Positions 37,171 to 46,453 are shown, counted from the stretch's first letter. The stretch is 64,000 bases of DNA from Acidaminobacter sp. (GCA_009881125.1 WXFH01000016.1:67702-131701), one strand, 5' to 3'. The notes: generated by a model from the sequence alone, not told the origin. Program-made: numbers and translations.

Positions 37171-38376
37171 ATGGCAACTGGTCTTGCAATAATTACTCTG
37201 CTGGGCTTATTGATGAATACACTGTTTGTAAAAATGAGGCTCCCGGGACTTCTGGGCATGCTGGTCCTGGGCATAGTCATTGGACCTTATGGCTTGGATT
37301 GGATCGATGCGGAACTTATGGCCGCATCCGCGGACTTTAGAAAAATAGCGCTAATTATCATTCTCTTGAGAGCGGGTCTCGGGATCAGCCGTGAATCCCT
37401 TAACAAGGTAGGTTACGCCGCGATTAGATTAAGCATTATCCCGGGCGTTATGGAAGGACTCGCTATTTCATTAATAGCAGTGCCTTTGCTTGGATTTACC
37501 TGGATTCAAGGTGGGATTCTCGGATTTATACTCGCCGCGGTTTCGCCTGCGGTGATCGTCCCCATGATGATTCAGCTTTCTGAGCGTGGGGTAGGTACAG
37601 GTCAAAATATTCCGACGCTTATTCTGGCGGCGGCATCAGTGGATGATGTTGTGGCGATCACCATTTTTTCAGCCTTTCTGGGGATGTATAGCGGCGCACA
37701 TGTCAATATTGGCATTCAATTAGCCTGGATCCCTGTTTCCATACTCCTGGGCATAGGTGTCGGAATCTTAAGCGGCATAGTTCTGGTTAAAGTATTCGAA
37801 CGCTATCACATAAGGGATACAAAAAAAGTGCTGGTGATCTTGGGGATTGCCATTATGCTGACTGCTTTGGAGACGGCAATGAAAAACCGTCTTGAAATTG
37901 CGGCTTTGCTGGGTGTCATGACCATCGGCTTCATTCTTTTGGAAAAGAGGCCCGTCGTTGCCCACCGACTGTCTGCAAAATTCGGGAAAATATGGGTTTT
38001 CGCTGAAATCTTATTATTCGTCTTAGTTGGCGCTCAAGTTGATCCGGGTGTCGCTGTGGACGCAGGCGCTAATGGGCTGCTGATTCTGGCAGCTGGGTTG
38101 ACGGCCAGGAGTATTGGTGTTTGGATTTCCACAGTGGGCACATCGTTAAATGCAAAGGAACGATTTTTTTGCGTCGTGGCCTATTGGCCAAAGGCGACTG
38201 TCCAGGCGGCAATTGGTGCGATCCCTCTGTCACTGGGTGTCGAGGGCGGCGAAGTGATCATGGCGGTTGCTGTTCTTTCCATCCTGGTCACAGCACCACT
38301 AGGTGCTCTAGGGATTCGAATCAGTGCGCCGCGACTCTTATCGCAGTCTGAACCACCTGCAGAGGGGATCGTATAG
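37171..38376 (+). CDS. Cation/proton antiporter (CPA family), fluoride-regulated
   Basis: 401-residue polytopic membrane protein, about 12 hydrophobic segments, resembling NhaP/Kef-type monovalent cation:H+ antiporters. A short hydrophilic N-terminus leads into KMRLPGLLGMLVLGIVIGPY, and SVDDVVAITIFSAF contains acidic residues typical of the ion site (Asp-Asp near residue 158). The fluoride riboswitch upstream suggests a role in fluoride resistance or pH balance under HF stress; such antiporters are known members of the fluoride regulon. ATG at 37171 after AGGGGGGC. Confidence 0.87.
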   Translation: MATGLAIITLLGLLMNTLFVKMRLPGLLGMLVLGIVIGPYGLDWIDAELMAASADFRKIALIIILLRAGLGISRESLNKVGYAAIRLSIIPGVMEGLAISLIAVPLLGFTWIQGGILGFILAAVSPAVIVPMMIQLSERGVGTGQNIPTLILAAASVDDVVAITIFSAFLGMYSGAHVNIGIQLAWIPVSILLGIGVGILSGIVLVKVFERYHIRDTKKVLVILGIAIMLTALETAMKNRLEIAALLGVMTIGFILLEKRPVVAHRLSAKFGKIWVFAEILLFVLVGAQVDPGVAVDAGANGLLILAAGLTARSIGVWISTVGTSLNAKERFFCVVAYWPKATVQAAIGAIPLSLGVEGGEVIMAVAVLSILVTAPLGALGIRISAPRLLSQSEPPAEGIV

Positions 38377-38448
38377 ACTTTTACAGGCATTAACTTCCGT
38401 AATGGCCATTTTGTAATGTTTCTTGTGCTGGGACATTGGTCAACGGCG

Positions 38449-38457
38449 TGATATAAT
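38449..38457 (+). promoter_or_regulatory. Extended -10 promoter for the lipid kinase gene
   Basis: TGATATAAT with TATAAT at 38452-38457, 74 bp before the start codon. No clear -35 at standard spacing. Confidence 0.55.
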
Positions 38458-38530
38458 GACGATACACAGCCTGCGTCCTTCCAGACTCAGGCAGAGCACC
38501 CAATAAGACTAAGCGGGGTAGGCCAACTAT

Positions 38531-39427
38531 ATGAAGTTCGAAAAAATCGCATTGGTATACAACTCCTATTCAGGCATGTTGAAACCTTCCTGGAAGCTGG
38601 AGCCTTTGATTGAATATCTGAATACAGCTTCTGAAATAATCACCATAGATGTCGCGGGGGATCTCGATATTGAAGATGAGGTCATTCAAGCGTGTCAAGA
38701 TGGCGCAGAGCTTATCATTGCCTGTGGTGGTGACGGCACGGTGCACAGTTGTGCCAATGGGATCATGCAGAGCGGCTCTGAGGCGGTACTAAGTGTGCTG
38801 CCATTCGGAACCGTCAACGATTTTGCTTCAGTGCTTGGTATGAATGACAAGATAGATCAGTTTATCGAAATTCTGGAGCAAGGCATTACAAAAAAAATTG
38901 ACGTTGGGATCTGTAATGGTCTCTATTTTATCAATGTCGTCGCAGTGGGGGCTTTTACAGATGTGGGGTACGCTGTACCAAGACCGCTCAAGAAAATTTT
39001 CGGACGGTTGGCTTATTTGATTTACGGCATTAAAGACAGTTTGAAATATTTGAAAGAATCTCACAGGGTTCATTTGGAGATCAACGGTGACGCTATTGAG
39101 AGAGACATCACCTTGTTTACGATTACGAATTCGAACTCTGTGGGCGGCTTTAGAAATTATGCTAGGCCAATTGAACTGGATGATGGCAATTTATATTTGA
39201 TGTTAATGAAAAAATCCACATTTAAGCAAGCGGTAAAAATTGTTATGACCTATCTCAGTACACAAAAATTCGCCGGAGAAACCATAGAATACTACCCAAT
39301 TAAGCATTTTAAAGCCAGCTCTGTGGATCTAATGAAAATTGATATAGACGGTGAAGAGGGTGGACGGCTGCCCATTGAAATCAAGATCTTGGAGAAAAAG
39401 CTCAATGTACTAATCCCAAAAGATTAA
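38531..39427 (+). CDS. Diacylglycerol/lipid kinase family protein (YegS/DagK-like)
   Basis: 298-residue soluble lipid kinase. The nucleotide-binding motif is ACGGDGTVHSCANGIM (family GGDGT), followed by LPFGTVNDFAS and, in the C-terminal beta-sandwich, GGFRNYARPIELDDG and IDGEEGG. It probably phosphorylates diacylglycerol or a related lipid, returning it to phospholipid synthesis; the exact substrate cannot be read from sequence. Located between the antiporter and mscL, both membrane functions, but with its own promoter. Confidence 0.88.
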   Translation: MKFEKIALVYNSYSGMLKPSWKLEPLIEYLNTASEIITIDVAGDLDIEDEVIQACQDGAELIIACGGDGTVHSCANGIMQSGSEAVLSVLPFGTVNDFASVLGMNDKIDQFIEILEQGITKKIDVGICNGLYFINVVAVGAFTDVGYAVPRPLKKIFGRLAYLIYGIKDSLKYLKESHRVHLEINGDAIERDITLFTITNSNSVGGFRNYARPIELDDGNLYLMLMKKSTFKQAVKIVMTYLSTQKFAGETIEYYPIKHFKASSVDLMKIDIDGEEGGRLPIEIKILEKKLNVLIPKD

Positions 39428-39487
39428 TTAGGATATTAATGGGTATAATGACTTCTGAGTTTAGATTAAGACTTAAGGAGGAGACCT

Positions 39488-39880
39488 ATGCTCAAAGAAT
39501 TTAAAGCTTTCGTATTAAGAGGCAATGTAGTTGATCTTGCAGTTGCAGTCGTCATTGGCGGCGCATTTGGAAAGATTGTCACCTCGCTGGTCAATGATTT
39601 GATTATGCCGCTGATTGGTATGATCTTGGGCGGCGTCAGCTTCACAAACTTAAAGTATGTGATAACACCGGCCTCTGAAGGTGTTGAGGAAGCGGCAATC
39701 CGCTATGGCGCCTTTATTCAGTCCATTGTGGATTTTGTGATCATTGCCTTCGCAATTTTCATGGTTATTAAGCTGCTCAACCGTATGAGAAAGAAGCAAG
39801 AAGAAGCACCGGCTGCGCCGCCTGAACCGCCTCGTCAGGAAGTACTTCTCGAGGAGATTCGAGATCTGCTTAAAAAATAA
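39488..39880 (+). CDS. mscL: Large-conductance mechanosensitive channel MscL
   Basis: 130-residue pore-forming protein that opens under membrane tension to release osmolytes. The N-terminal helix MLKEFKAFVLRGNVVDLAVA leads into TM1 with VVIGGAFGKIVTSLV. TM2 is at about 76-97 and the C-terminal bundle ends EEIRDLLKK. A Pro/Ala-rich stretch (EEAPAAPPEPPRQE) precedes the bundle. ATG after AGGAGGAG. Confidence 0.97.
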   Translation: MLKEFKAFVLRGNVVDLAVAVVIGGAFGKIVTSLVNDLIMPLIGMILGGVSFTNLKYVITPASEGVEEAAIRYGAFIQSIVDFVIIAFAIFMVIKLLNRMRKKQEEAPAAPPEPPRQEVLLEEIRDLLKK

Positions 39881-39911
39881 CACAGCGCATAAAGTGGTAA
39901 AAAACAAGAAA

Positions 39912-39962
39912 AGAAGGTGTCATTTAGGTGGTTGGTTCAACTGCCTTCCTGCACCTTCTTCT
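39912..39962 (+). terminator. Hairpin after mscL
   Basis: AAGAAGGTG (39912-39920) pairs with CACCTTCTT (39952-39960), with a further internal AGGT/GCCT-type pairing. The T-tract after it is broken (CTACTTTAT), so termination efficiency is uncertain. Confidence 0.5.
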
Positions 39963-39985
39963 ACTTTATAAGGGTGGTCGAGAAA

Positions 39986-40936
39986 ATGACAATTGCAGGC
40001 TTTATCAGGAAGAAAAAAGTTATTCTGGATGTGGATACAGGGATAGACGACGCTATTGCCATCATGCTGGCTTTGGCTTCGCCTGAACTGGAGGTTCTGG
40101 GGATTACGACAGTTTCGGGAAACATAGACCTTGAGTCCGCGACTAAAAATACTTTAAAAGTCTTGAAGCTCATAGGCCGGGAAGACATTCCCGTCTATAA
40201 GGGCGCGGTAAAACCACTTTGGAGGTCAATCAGGTATGCGAAAGAAGTCCATGGTGACTGCGGTCTGGCAGGGCAATTGAATGACCTTGAGCCGGGTGAG
40301 GCACAGAGTCTCTCCGCGGGCGACTTTATCAAAGCTCAGATTGAGCGGTATCCTGGAGAAATAACCTTGATCATGACCGGCCCGGAGACCAACCTTGGAT
40401 TACTTCTAATGCAGGAACGGAATTTAGCGCTGAATCTCAAGGAGATAATTGTCATGGGTGGCGTTGCGAATGGCCGAGGGAATGAATCTCCGGTGGCAGA
40501 ATTTAATATAGCCATAGATCCGGAGGCGGCTGACCTCGTCTTCCATAGCGGTGCACCTTTGACCATGGTAGGGCTGGATGTTACACGAAAAGCGCTGCTT
40601 AGAAGATCTGATATTGATGCATTAAAGGCATCGGAAGCAGTGAAGCGCTTTGTCGATCTGGTGACCTTGGAATATCGTCAAAGGTTTGCTGCTGTCAACG
40701 GCTTTGAAGCCTGCCTGATGCACGATCCGCTTGCTGTCGCAGTCGCAGTCGATCCATCACTCGTCAAATGCGTTCACCGCTATGTCGGGATCGAGACCGA
40801 GAGTCGTTATTGTGACGGTCAAACGGTTTGCGATTTCGATGATAGATGGGGCAAAACACCTAATGCTGAGGTTTGTGTCGAACTTGACCTTGAAAGGTTT
40901 TTGGACTTGCTGACGAACAGACTGAATCGCTATTAG
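39986..40936 (+). CDS. Nucleoside hydrolase (IunH family)
   Basis: 316-residue inosine-uridine-preferring-type nucleoside hydrolase, cleaving ribonucleosides to base and ribose. The calcium-binding N-terminus VILDVDTGIDDAIAIMLAL is intact, as are the MTGPETNLGLLL, AEFNIAIDPEAADLVF and CLMHDPLAVAV motifs (the His-Asp pair is catalytic in the family). The start is placed at ATG 39986; the longer frame from 39917 runs through the mscL hairpin. Substrate preference is not predictable. Confidence 0.92.
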   Translation: MTIAGFIRKKKVILDVDTGIDDAIAIMLALASPELEVLGITTVSGNIDLESATKNTLKVLKLIGREDIPVYKGAVKPLWRSIRYAKEVHGDCGLAGQLNDLEPGEAQSLSAGDFIKAQIERYPGEITLIMTGPETNLGLLLMQERNLALNLKEIIVMGGVANGRGNESPVAEFNIAIDPEAADLVFHSGAPLTMVGLDVTRKALLRRSDIDALKASEAVKRFVDLVTLEYRQRFAAVNGFEACLMHDPLAVAVAVDPSLVKCVHRYVGIETESRYCDGQTVCDFDDRWGKTPNAEVCVELDLERFLDLLTNRLNRY

Positions 40937-40979
40937 ACGACAAACTGAATGAAAAATTTCATTTATTCTAAAAAAAGCT

Positions 40980-41008
40980 TTGACTTTTTGATCTTAAGGC
41001 TTTAAAAT
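40980..41008 (+). promoter_or_regulatory. Promoter for cysK T-box leader
   Basis: TTGACT (40980-40985), 17-bp spacer, TAAAAT (41003-41008). Strong sigma-A type promoter, giving a leader from about 41015. Confidence 0.8.
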
Positions 41009-41014
41009 ACAGAT

Positions 41015-41284
41015 TAAGTAGAATTCATATTAAATCAGTCGGAAATACAATGACGAAGGAAAGTAGTGTTGACAGGTCTTTTCAGAGAGAGGGTGCTGGT
41101 GGGAATCCCTCATGACAGTCAGTGTGAAGTGCCCTTCTGAGTTACGCACCGAAGCCCAGTAGGCTGCGTCGGGATCTCCCGTTACAGAGATCGGACATGT
41201 TTTAGTGTCCCAGAGAACCAATTAGAGTGGAACCGTGGAGTTAACTCCGCCTCTATGCATAGTGTGCATAAGGCGGAGTTTTTT
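41015..41284 (+). ncRNA. T-box riboswitch, cysteine-specific
   Basis: About 270-nt leader. Stem I carries GAAAGTAGT, the AGAGAG motif and the specifier TGC (Cys) at 41130-41132, five bases before TGAG. The invariant T-box AGAGTGGAACCGTGG is at 41224-41238. The terminator ACTCCGCCT.../...AGGCGGAGT (41245-41279) ends in a T-run. The cysteine codon agrees with the downstream cysK-cysE genes: low charged tRNA-Cys turns on cysteine synthesis. Confidence 0.94.
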
Positions 41285-41313
41285 GTATTTTACAAATGAG
41301 GGGAGTTTTATTA

Positions 41314-42228
41314 ATGATTTATAATTCGTTATTGGATATGATCGGTCATACTCCTGTTGTCAAATTAAGTACGCTGGCGGCGGAAAACGGCGCTGAGGTT
41401 TATGTGAAGTTGGAAGGCAAGAATCCTGGTGGAAGCATAAAAGACAGGGCTGCGCTCGGAATGATCGAAGACGCAGAAGCTAAAGGCGTTCTAAAGCCGG
41501 GGATGACTATTGTCGAACCTACCAGCGGCAACACCGGAATTGCCATTGCAATGATTGGTGCTTTGAAAGGTTACCGTGTCGTCATCATCATGCCGGAAAC
41601 CATGAGTATTGAGAGAAGAATAATCATGAAAGCCTATGGCGCAGAGATTATTCTCACAGAGGGCTCCAAAGGGATGAAAGGGGCTATCGAAAAAGCGGTC
41701 GCTTTGAGAGAAGAAGACCAGACAGTATATATTCCCAGCCAATTCTCAAATTCTGCGAATGCCGAAATGCACTATAAAACTACAGCCCAGGAAATATTGA
41801 ATGATTTTGAGCGGCTGGATGTGTTTGTGGCTGGCGTCGGAACCGGTGGGACCATTAGCGGTGTGGGGAAGCGCTTAAAAGAGGAGCGCCCTGGAACCAG
41901 AATTGTGGGCGTGGAACCTGCAAAATCCCCAGTTATAAGCGGCGGTCAACCGGGTCCTCATAAAATTCAGGGCATTGGTGCCGGATTTGTGACAGAGTTA
42001 TATAATCAAAACGTAGTCGATCAAATTATGACGATCGAAGATGAGGAAGCATTTGAGTTTGCCAATCGACTCGCTAGAGAAGAAGGTCTATTTTTGGGAA
42101 TCTCAGCTTCGGCAAATGTGGCAGCTGCGATAAAGATTGCAGCAGAACTTGGACCAGACGCGAAAGTCCTGACCGTAGCGCCGGACAGTGGTGACAAATA
42201 CCTATCTATGAATGTATTTCAGGGGTGA
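41314..42228 (+). CDS. cysK: Cysteine synthase (O-acetylserine sulfhydrylase)
   Basis: 304-residue PLP enzyme making cysteine from O-acetylserine and sulfide. The Schiff-base lysine is K43 in NPGGSIKDRA. The substrate loop is PTSGNTGIAIAM and the phosphate-binding loop GTGGTISGVG. ATG 41314 is preferred to 41296 because AGGGGAG lies correctly upstream. It is followed after 6 bp by cysE, and both are under the cysteine T-box. Confidence 0.97.
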   Translation: MIYNSLLDMIGHTPVVKLSTLAAENGAEVYVKLEGKNPGGSIKDRAALGMIEDAEAKGVLKPGMTIVEPTSGNTGIAIAMIGALKGYRVVIIMPETMSIERRIIMKAYGAEIILTEGSKGMKGAIEKAVALREEDQTVYIPSQFSNSANAEMHYKTTAQEILNDFERLDVFVAGVGTGGTISGVGKRLKEERPGTRIVGVEPAKSPVISGGQPGPHKIQGIGAGFVTELYNQNVVDQIMTIEDEEAFEFANRLAREEGLFLGISASANVAAAIKIAAELGPDAKVLTVAPDSGDKYLSMNVFQG

Positions 42229-42234
42229 TGAGAC

Positions 42235-42807
42235 ATGTTTAGAAAAATTAAGTCCTATCTAGATACAGTAAGGGACCGGGATCCGGCTGCGCGTTCCTAT
42301 TTGGAAGTCATTTTCCTTTATCCGAGTGTCCATGCGGTTGGGTTATATCGAATTGCCAATTGGCTGTTCCGTCATAAAAGATTTTTTTCGGCGAGGTTCA
42401 TATCGCAGTTTGCTAGATTTATTACCGGCATTGAAATCCATCCGGGAGCGACCATCGGCAAAGGCCTTTTTATTGATCATGGTATGGGTGTCGTTATTGG
42501 TGAAACCACTGAGATAGGGAATTATGTTACCTTGTACCAGGGCGTGACTCTGGGGGGGACGGGAAAAGATAAAGGGAAGAGGCACCCGACTATTGGTGAT
42601 GATGTCGTTATTGGCTCAGGCGCGAAAATATTGGGACCAATCACCGTGTCTTCCGGAAGTAAAATTGGAGCCAATTCAGTCGTGCTGCACAATGTAGAGT
42701 CTTTCTCCACCGCGGTGGGCATTCCGGCCAGAATGGTGCGCAAAGGCCAGGTTATTGAGATAGACAAATATAAAGAGGCGCATATTTACAATCATATGGT
42801 AATCTAA
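42235..42807 (+). CDS. cysE: Serine O-acetyltransferase
   Basis: 190-residue left-handed beta-helix acetyltransferase supplying O-acetylserine. It is the short (EpsC-like) form. The catalytic region is [16 protein letters not shown] with later hexapeptide repeats [17 protein letters not shown]. The C-terminus ends near NHMVI after an IPARMVRKG segment. Second gene of the T-box controlled cysK-cysE operon. Confidence 0.95.
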   Translation: MFRKIKSYLDTVRDRDPAARSYLEVIFLYPSVHAVGLYRIANWLFRHKRFFSARFISQFARFITGIEIHPGATIGKGLFIDHGMGVVIGETTEIGNYVTLYQGVTLGGTGKDKGKRHPTIGDDVVIGSGAKILGPITVSSGSKIGANSVVLHNVESFSTAVGIPARMVRKGQVIEIDKYKEAHIYNHMVI

Positions 42808-42826
42808 TTTATACGGTGTTCAAAAC

Positions 42827-42874
42827 AAATGAGCTGCTGTAAACTGATTTTCAGGTTTACAGCAGCTCATTTTT
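42827..42874. terminator. Bidirectional terminator between cysE and the histidine kinase
   Basis: AAATGAGCTGCTGTAAAC (42827-42844) pairs with GTTTACAGCAGCTCATTT (42855-42872). T-rich tracts follow on the plus strand and, weaker, on the minus strand, fitting convergent genes. Confidence 0.85.
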
Positions 42875-42878
42875 AGTT

Positions 42879-44717
42879 TCAATTATTGAAGGTTTTTATT
42901 TCAGAAAGTTCGAGTCTGACCAGCCGACCGCGGTCATAAAAAAGGCTTTTTCCACTGGAGAGTTTGTTGTGGTCATCAGACAATTTTAACGGGATTTGCA
43001 GGCGGTAGTGCATGCCGACCTGTTGAGCGGCATAGATCGGGCTCAATGTCCCGCGATGAAGTTCTATCAACTGTTTTGAAAGATAGAGCCCAAACCCGGC
43101 ACCTTCGGACTTTTTAGCAAACTCAGAATTCATCTGGTGATACTTAAGAAACGCATTTTGCACAGAAGCTTTAGGTATTCCAATACTATTGTCAACGTAA
43201 TCAAGCACGATGGTCTCATCATCGCAGAACAAGACCAGGAGAATTTTAGGTTTTCCCGTATTGAACTTGATTGAATTTGAGATCAAATTCAAAAGGATTC
43301 GATCCAGTTCGTAGGGGTCAATAGTGGCTTCCAGTGTTTTAAGGTGCGCGTCTAGATGTATTTCCAGTTCTATTGGATCCAGGACTTCGGTTACCCATTT
43401 TATGAGTTCGCCGAGTTCGAAAACCAGGTCAACCCGTTTGAGATCCAGCGTATAGTCCTTATTTTCCAATTGATTGGCGTCGATAAGATTGTTGATGACG
43501 CGAAGCAATCTCATGCTATTGTTTTTAGCGATACTGGTATATTTGACAAACTTGTCATCCGGCAAGTCGCGGGATTTAACCAAGGCACTCCGTTCCACTG
43601 CGTTGACAGCGTTCAGAATGAGGCTGATGGGGGTTCGGAGCTCGTGTGACAAACTAATGTAATATTCATTTTTATAGCGTTCCTCATCGATCAGCGCAGT
43701 CCATAGTTCTTCGTTGGCGTGATTGAGCTGATTCAGTTCAGCTGCTTGTTTTTCGACATTCCGTTCGAGATGATAGCTTCTATAGGAGAACGCGAATGTT
43801 GCAGCAGCAGAAATGAGAAAGAAATAGTTGAAGAGTGAGAGTACATCTTGTTCCTCTGAGCGAGCGGCAGGCAGAGAGATCCATTTTTCAATGTTTGCCT
43901 GCAAATCGCCAGATTTCTTTTGGTTTTGAAGAAAATTATTCAATTCAAATTGCAGAAGGATGTGATTGGGATTGACGATAAAACTATTTTCTTCGAGAAA
44001 TAGAGTCGCTTCTAAGGGTTGAAACTGAGATAACTGCCTTTCGTTAAAAAGTAACTTTCCCAAATCCGACGGCAGAAGGACAGCATCAAATTGATCTGCC
44101 AATAGCCCATCCAGTGCAGCATCATGATTTGGCAAGGCGATCAGAGCATTGTTCGTCGCCATATTGCTCAGATACCTTGCCAAAGTATCGCTGCTTCTAT
44201 AGCCGATACTGAGTCTCCCTGAATCCTCGCGGAACAAATCCTGATATTTTTTCGAATCCATCAAGTTTTGATCCACGAACAGCTTGTAATTTCTTATATA
44301 AAAGGGGGTGGTTGATCTGGCATAGTCAGGTGCTTTTACTCGACCGCTGCTGTAATAGATGTCATAATCTTGTTCGAACATAACTTCCAATTGATCATAG
44401 GTTACCAAATCAAGAATCAGTTCATAGCCGGCGGCTTCTGAAAATAAGCGCAGCAAATCAACGGCTAACCCGTCAGGTAAGCCGTTGCGATTGATAAACA
44501 TTATAGGGTAATCATCACTTAAGCCAACCACTTTCAAAGGTTTCAAAACTGAGGGCTCAGAAGGTTCAGATGCTGTTTGAGACAGCGACTGAGCAGCAGC
44601 AGTATTTAAAACATCCTTTTTAAGAATTGAATCAGCCCAGGATCTCTCAGAGTTGATGGTGGCAAAAATGATGAGGAATATCAAAAAGCGTGTGAGGATT
44701 CTCAATCTGCCCCTCAC
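42879..44717 (-). CDS. Sensor histidine kinase with solute-binding sensor domain
   Basis: 612 residues. An N-terminal signal/membrane segment (about 8-28) precedes an extracytoplasmic SBP_bac_3-like domain (about 60-285, with VGLSDDYPIMFINRNGLPDG and GLAVDLLRLFSEAAGYEL). A second membrane segment (about 300-322) and coiled-coil follow. HisKA has the phospho-acceptor SLSHELRTPIS, and the HATPase domain has LNLISNSIKFN and GAGFGLYLSKQLIELH. The G1 box reads DNSIGI instead of the usual DxGxGI. No response regulator is adjacent. It lies 35 bp behind a binding-protein gene. Confidence 0.87.
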   Translation of the reverse strand: MRGRLRILTRFLIFLIIFATINSERSWADSILKKDVLNTAAAQSLSQTASEPSEPSVLKPLKVVGLSDDYPIMFINRNGLPDGLAVDLLRLFSEAAGYELILDLVTYDQLEVMFEQDYDIYYSSGRVKAPDYARSTTPFYIRNYKLFVDQNLMDSKKYQDLFREDSGRLSIGYRSSDTLARYLSNMATNNALIALPNHDAALDGLLADQFDAVLLPSDLGKLLFNERQLSQFQPLEATLFLEENSFIVNPNHILLQFELNNFLQNQKKSGDLQANIEKWISLPAARSEEQDVLSLFNYFFLISAAATFAFSYRSYHLERNVEKQAAELNQLNHANEELWTALIDEERYKNEYYISLSHELRTPISLILNAVNAVERSALVKSRDLPDDKFVKYTSIAKNNSMRLLRVINNLIDANQLENKDYTLDLKRVDLVFELGELIKWVTEVLDPIELEIHLDAHLKTLEATIDPYELDRILLNLISNSIKFNTGKPKILLVLFCDDETIVLDYVDNSIGIPKASVQNAFLKYHQMNSEFAKKSEGAGFGLYLSKQLIELHRGTLSPIYAAQQVGMHYRLQIPLKLSDDHNKLSSGKSLFYDRGRLVRLELSEIKTFNN

Positions 44718-44752
44718 TTCCTCTCTTACTCTTATTCCTCTTCACGTGGCTG

Positions 44753-46006
44753 CTAATACAGCAGTCTTGGCAATAGCTGATCCAGCATCAAAATGGCGTC
44801 GCTTGGGGTCTGCCCATTTTGAAGCGTCAGATGTACCTGAGCCTGGAGCAGAAGAGAAAGCTCGTCGTAATTCGCTACCTTTGGCCTTGGTTTGGACTGG
44901 TTAAAATAGTCAAACATGTCATCCAGAAAAGGCATGCGCTCCAGAACTTCTTCATCCGAGTACAGTGCAACTCTGGACGGAATGTAATTATACTTCAAAT
45001 TCATGAGCTTTTCATTTTCGTATGTCGTCAGGAATTTGATCCATTCGACAGCTTCTTTCTTGTGTTTGGAGTCTTTTGATACCATGTACATCCAACCGCC
45101 AAAGGCACCATAGGAGTCTTGGCCGGACTTTAAGCTGGGAAGCGGTGCGACTGCAATTTTATCTTTTAGCTCCGGAGCCTCAGAAAGCTTGCGCCAACCC
45201 GTTGGCCAATCTCGCATGAAGATCAGGTTGCCTTCAATAAAGGCAGCCCGAAGATCACCACTTGAATAATTCAGGGCCTCAGTCGAAACAATCTTGTCAG
45301 TGTGGATCATGGACTGCATAAGGGTAAGTGTTTCATTCACCCCTTGAGCTTCAAAGCGGTATGGCGTTTGTGCGGTATCTATGTCATACCCGCCTGACCA
45401 CAGAATTTCGAAGAAGCTGCAGGTTAAACCTTCAAAGTTTTTCCATGACGCAGCGAAGCCATTCAATTCAGGTTCTTTGTCTTTTATGGCTAAAGCCGTT
45501 TCGCTCAATTCTTTGTAGGTTTTAGGAACCCGAAAATCATACTTTTCCAATAAATCTTTTCGATAAAACAAGACACCGGAATCAATTCTATAAGGAATGC
45601 CGTAGAGCATTCCGTCTACGGTAGCAGCGTCAATGGCACTGCTTAGGTATCCCTCAAGCTCATCTTCACTAAAAAACGGATCTAAATTTGCTACCCATTC
45701 AGATTTAACAAATATTGACGGCCAAGTGACATCCGCATCAAAAACATCGATGGCGTCTTGCTGAGTAGACAGCTTATTGCTGATTATTTCGTATTTGTCA
45801 TTTGTGTCATCCGGAAGCTGCACATAATTGATTTTAATTCGGGGATGGTCTTTCTCAAAGGCAGCAATGACTTCCTCCATGACCCCAAGTTTGTCAGGGT
45901 GAGCATAAAATTGAAGCGTCACGGTGCGGTTCAAATAATAATAAAGATTAACCGAAATTGCTGAGACAAAAATTAAGGCCAAAAGGATGATGTGATTTCT
46001 TTTCAT
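44753..46006 (-). CDS. Extracellular solute-binding protein (family 1), probably membrane-anchored
   Basis: 417 residues resembling sugar-type ABC substrate-binding proteins. Family-like segments include FYAHPDKLGVMEEVIAAFEK, IDVFDADVTWPSIFVKSEWV and AAFIEGNLIFMRDWPTGWR. The N-terminal hydrophobic stretch ILLALIFVSAISVNLYYYL has no lipobox Cys, so the protein is likely held by an uncleaved signal anchor or secreted. No permease or ATPase genes are near; the next gene is the histidine kinase, so a role in ligand sensing is plausible (inference). Confidence 0.8.
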   Translation of the reverse strand: MKRNHIILLALIFVSAISVNLYYYLNRTVTLQFYAHPDKLGVMEEVIAAFEKDHPRIKINYVQLPDDTNDKYEIISNKLSTQQDAIDVFDADVTWPSIFVKSEWVANLDPFFSEDELEGYLSSAIDAATVDGMLYGIPYRIDSGVLFYRKDLLEKYDFRVPKTYKELSETALAIKDKEPELNGFAASWKNFEGLTCSFFEILWSGGYDIDTAQTPYRFEAQGVNETLTLMQSMIHTDKIVSTEALNYSSGDLRAAFIEGNLIFMRDWPTGWRKLSEAPELKDKIAVAPLPSLKSGQDSYGAFGGWMYMVSKDSKHKKEAVEWIKFLTTYENEKLMNLKYNYIPSRVALYSDEEVLERMPFLDDMFDYFNQSKPRPKVANYDELSLLLQAQVHLTLQNGQTPSDAILMLDQLLPRLLY

Positions 46007-46021
46007 GAATTTGCGACGCTC

Positions 46022-46453
46022 CTAGGGCAAGATTGGTTTTCGATCCAGCGGGCTTGACAATACAATGGTAGTCCGGGTATTTCCTAATTGTTGAATGCGA
46101 TCGAGCAATTTTTCGAGCTCAATGGTGTCAGAGAGAAATACTTTGATAGTCATGCAATCTTCACCAGTCAAATGATGACATTCTACAATTGCAGGATCAT
46201 TTTTAACAAGATGCAGAAATGCCTTGTGCTGATTGACCATCATTTGAACATTAATGATTGCGAAAACGCGTTTCCCCAACAGTTTAGGATCGACGACTGC
46301 GGCATAACCTTGAATAATACCAGACTCTTCAAGGCGTTTGACCCGTTCGCTGACAGCTGGTGGAGACAGTGCGACGAGATTGCCGAGTTCCTTCATGGAA
46401 ATGCGGCCGTCAGTCTGCAAAATTTCAAGAATTTTAATGTCAGTTGAGTCCAT
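46022..46453 (-). CDS. Lrp/AsnC family transcriptional regulator
   Basis: 143-residue regulator: N-terminal helix-turn-helix (LQTDGRISMKELGNLVALSPPAVSERVKRLEE region) and C-terminal ligand-binding RAM domain with HHLTGEDCMTIKVF. Family members sense amino acids or small organic acids. It is divergent from the carboxyltransferase gene and 15 bp upstream of the solute-binding protein gene, so it may regulate one or both. ATG with GGAGGC site. Confidence 0.9.
   Translation of the reverse strand: MDSTDIKILEILQTDGRISMKELGNLVALSPPAVSERVKRLEESGIIQGYAAVVDPKLLGKRVFAIINVQMMVNQHKAFLHLVKNDPAIVECHHLTGEDCMTIKVFLSDTIELEKLLDRIQQLGNTRTTIVLSSPLDRKPILP

Noticed and set aside
42879..46006. A complete ABC uptake operon
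   Set aside because: No permease or ATPase genes on either side; the next genes are a kinase and an Lrp regulator.
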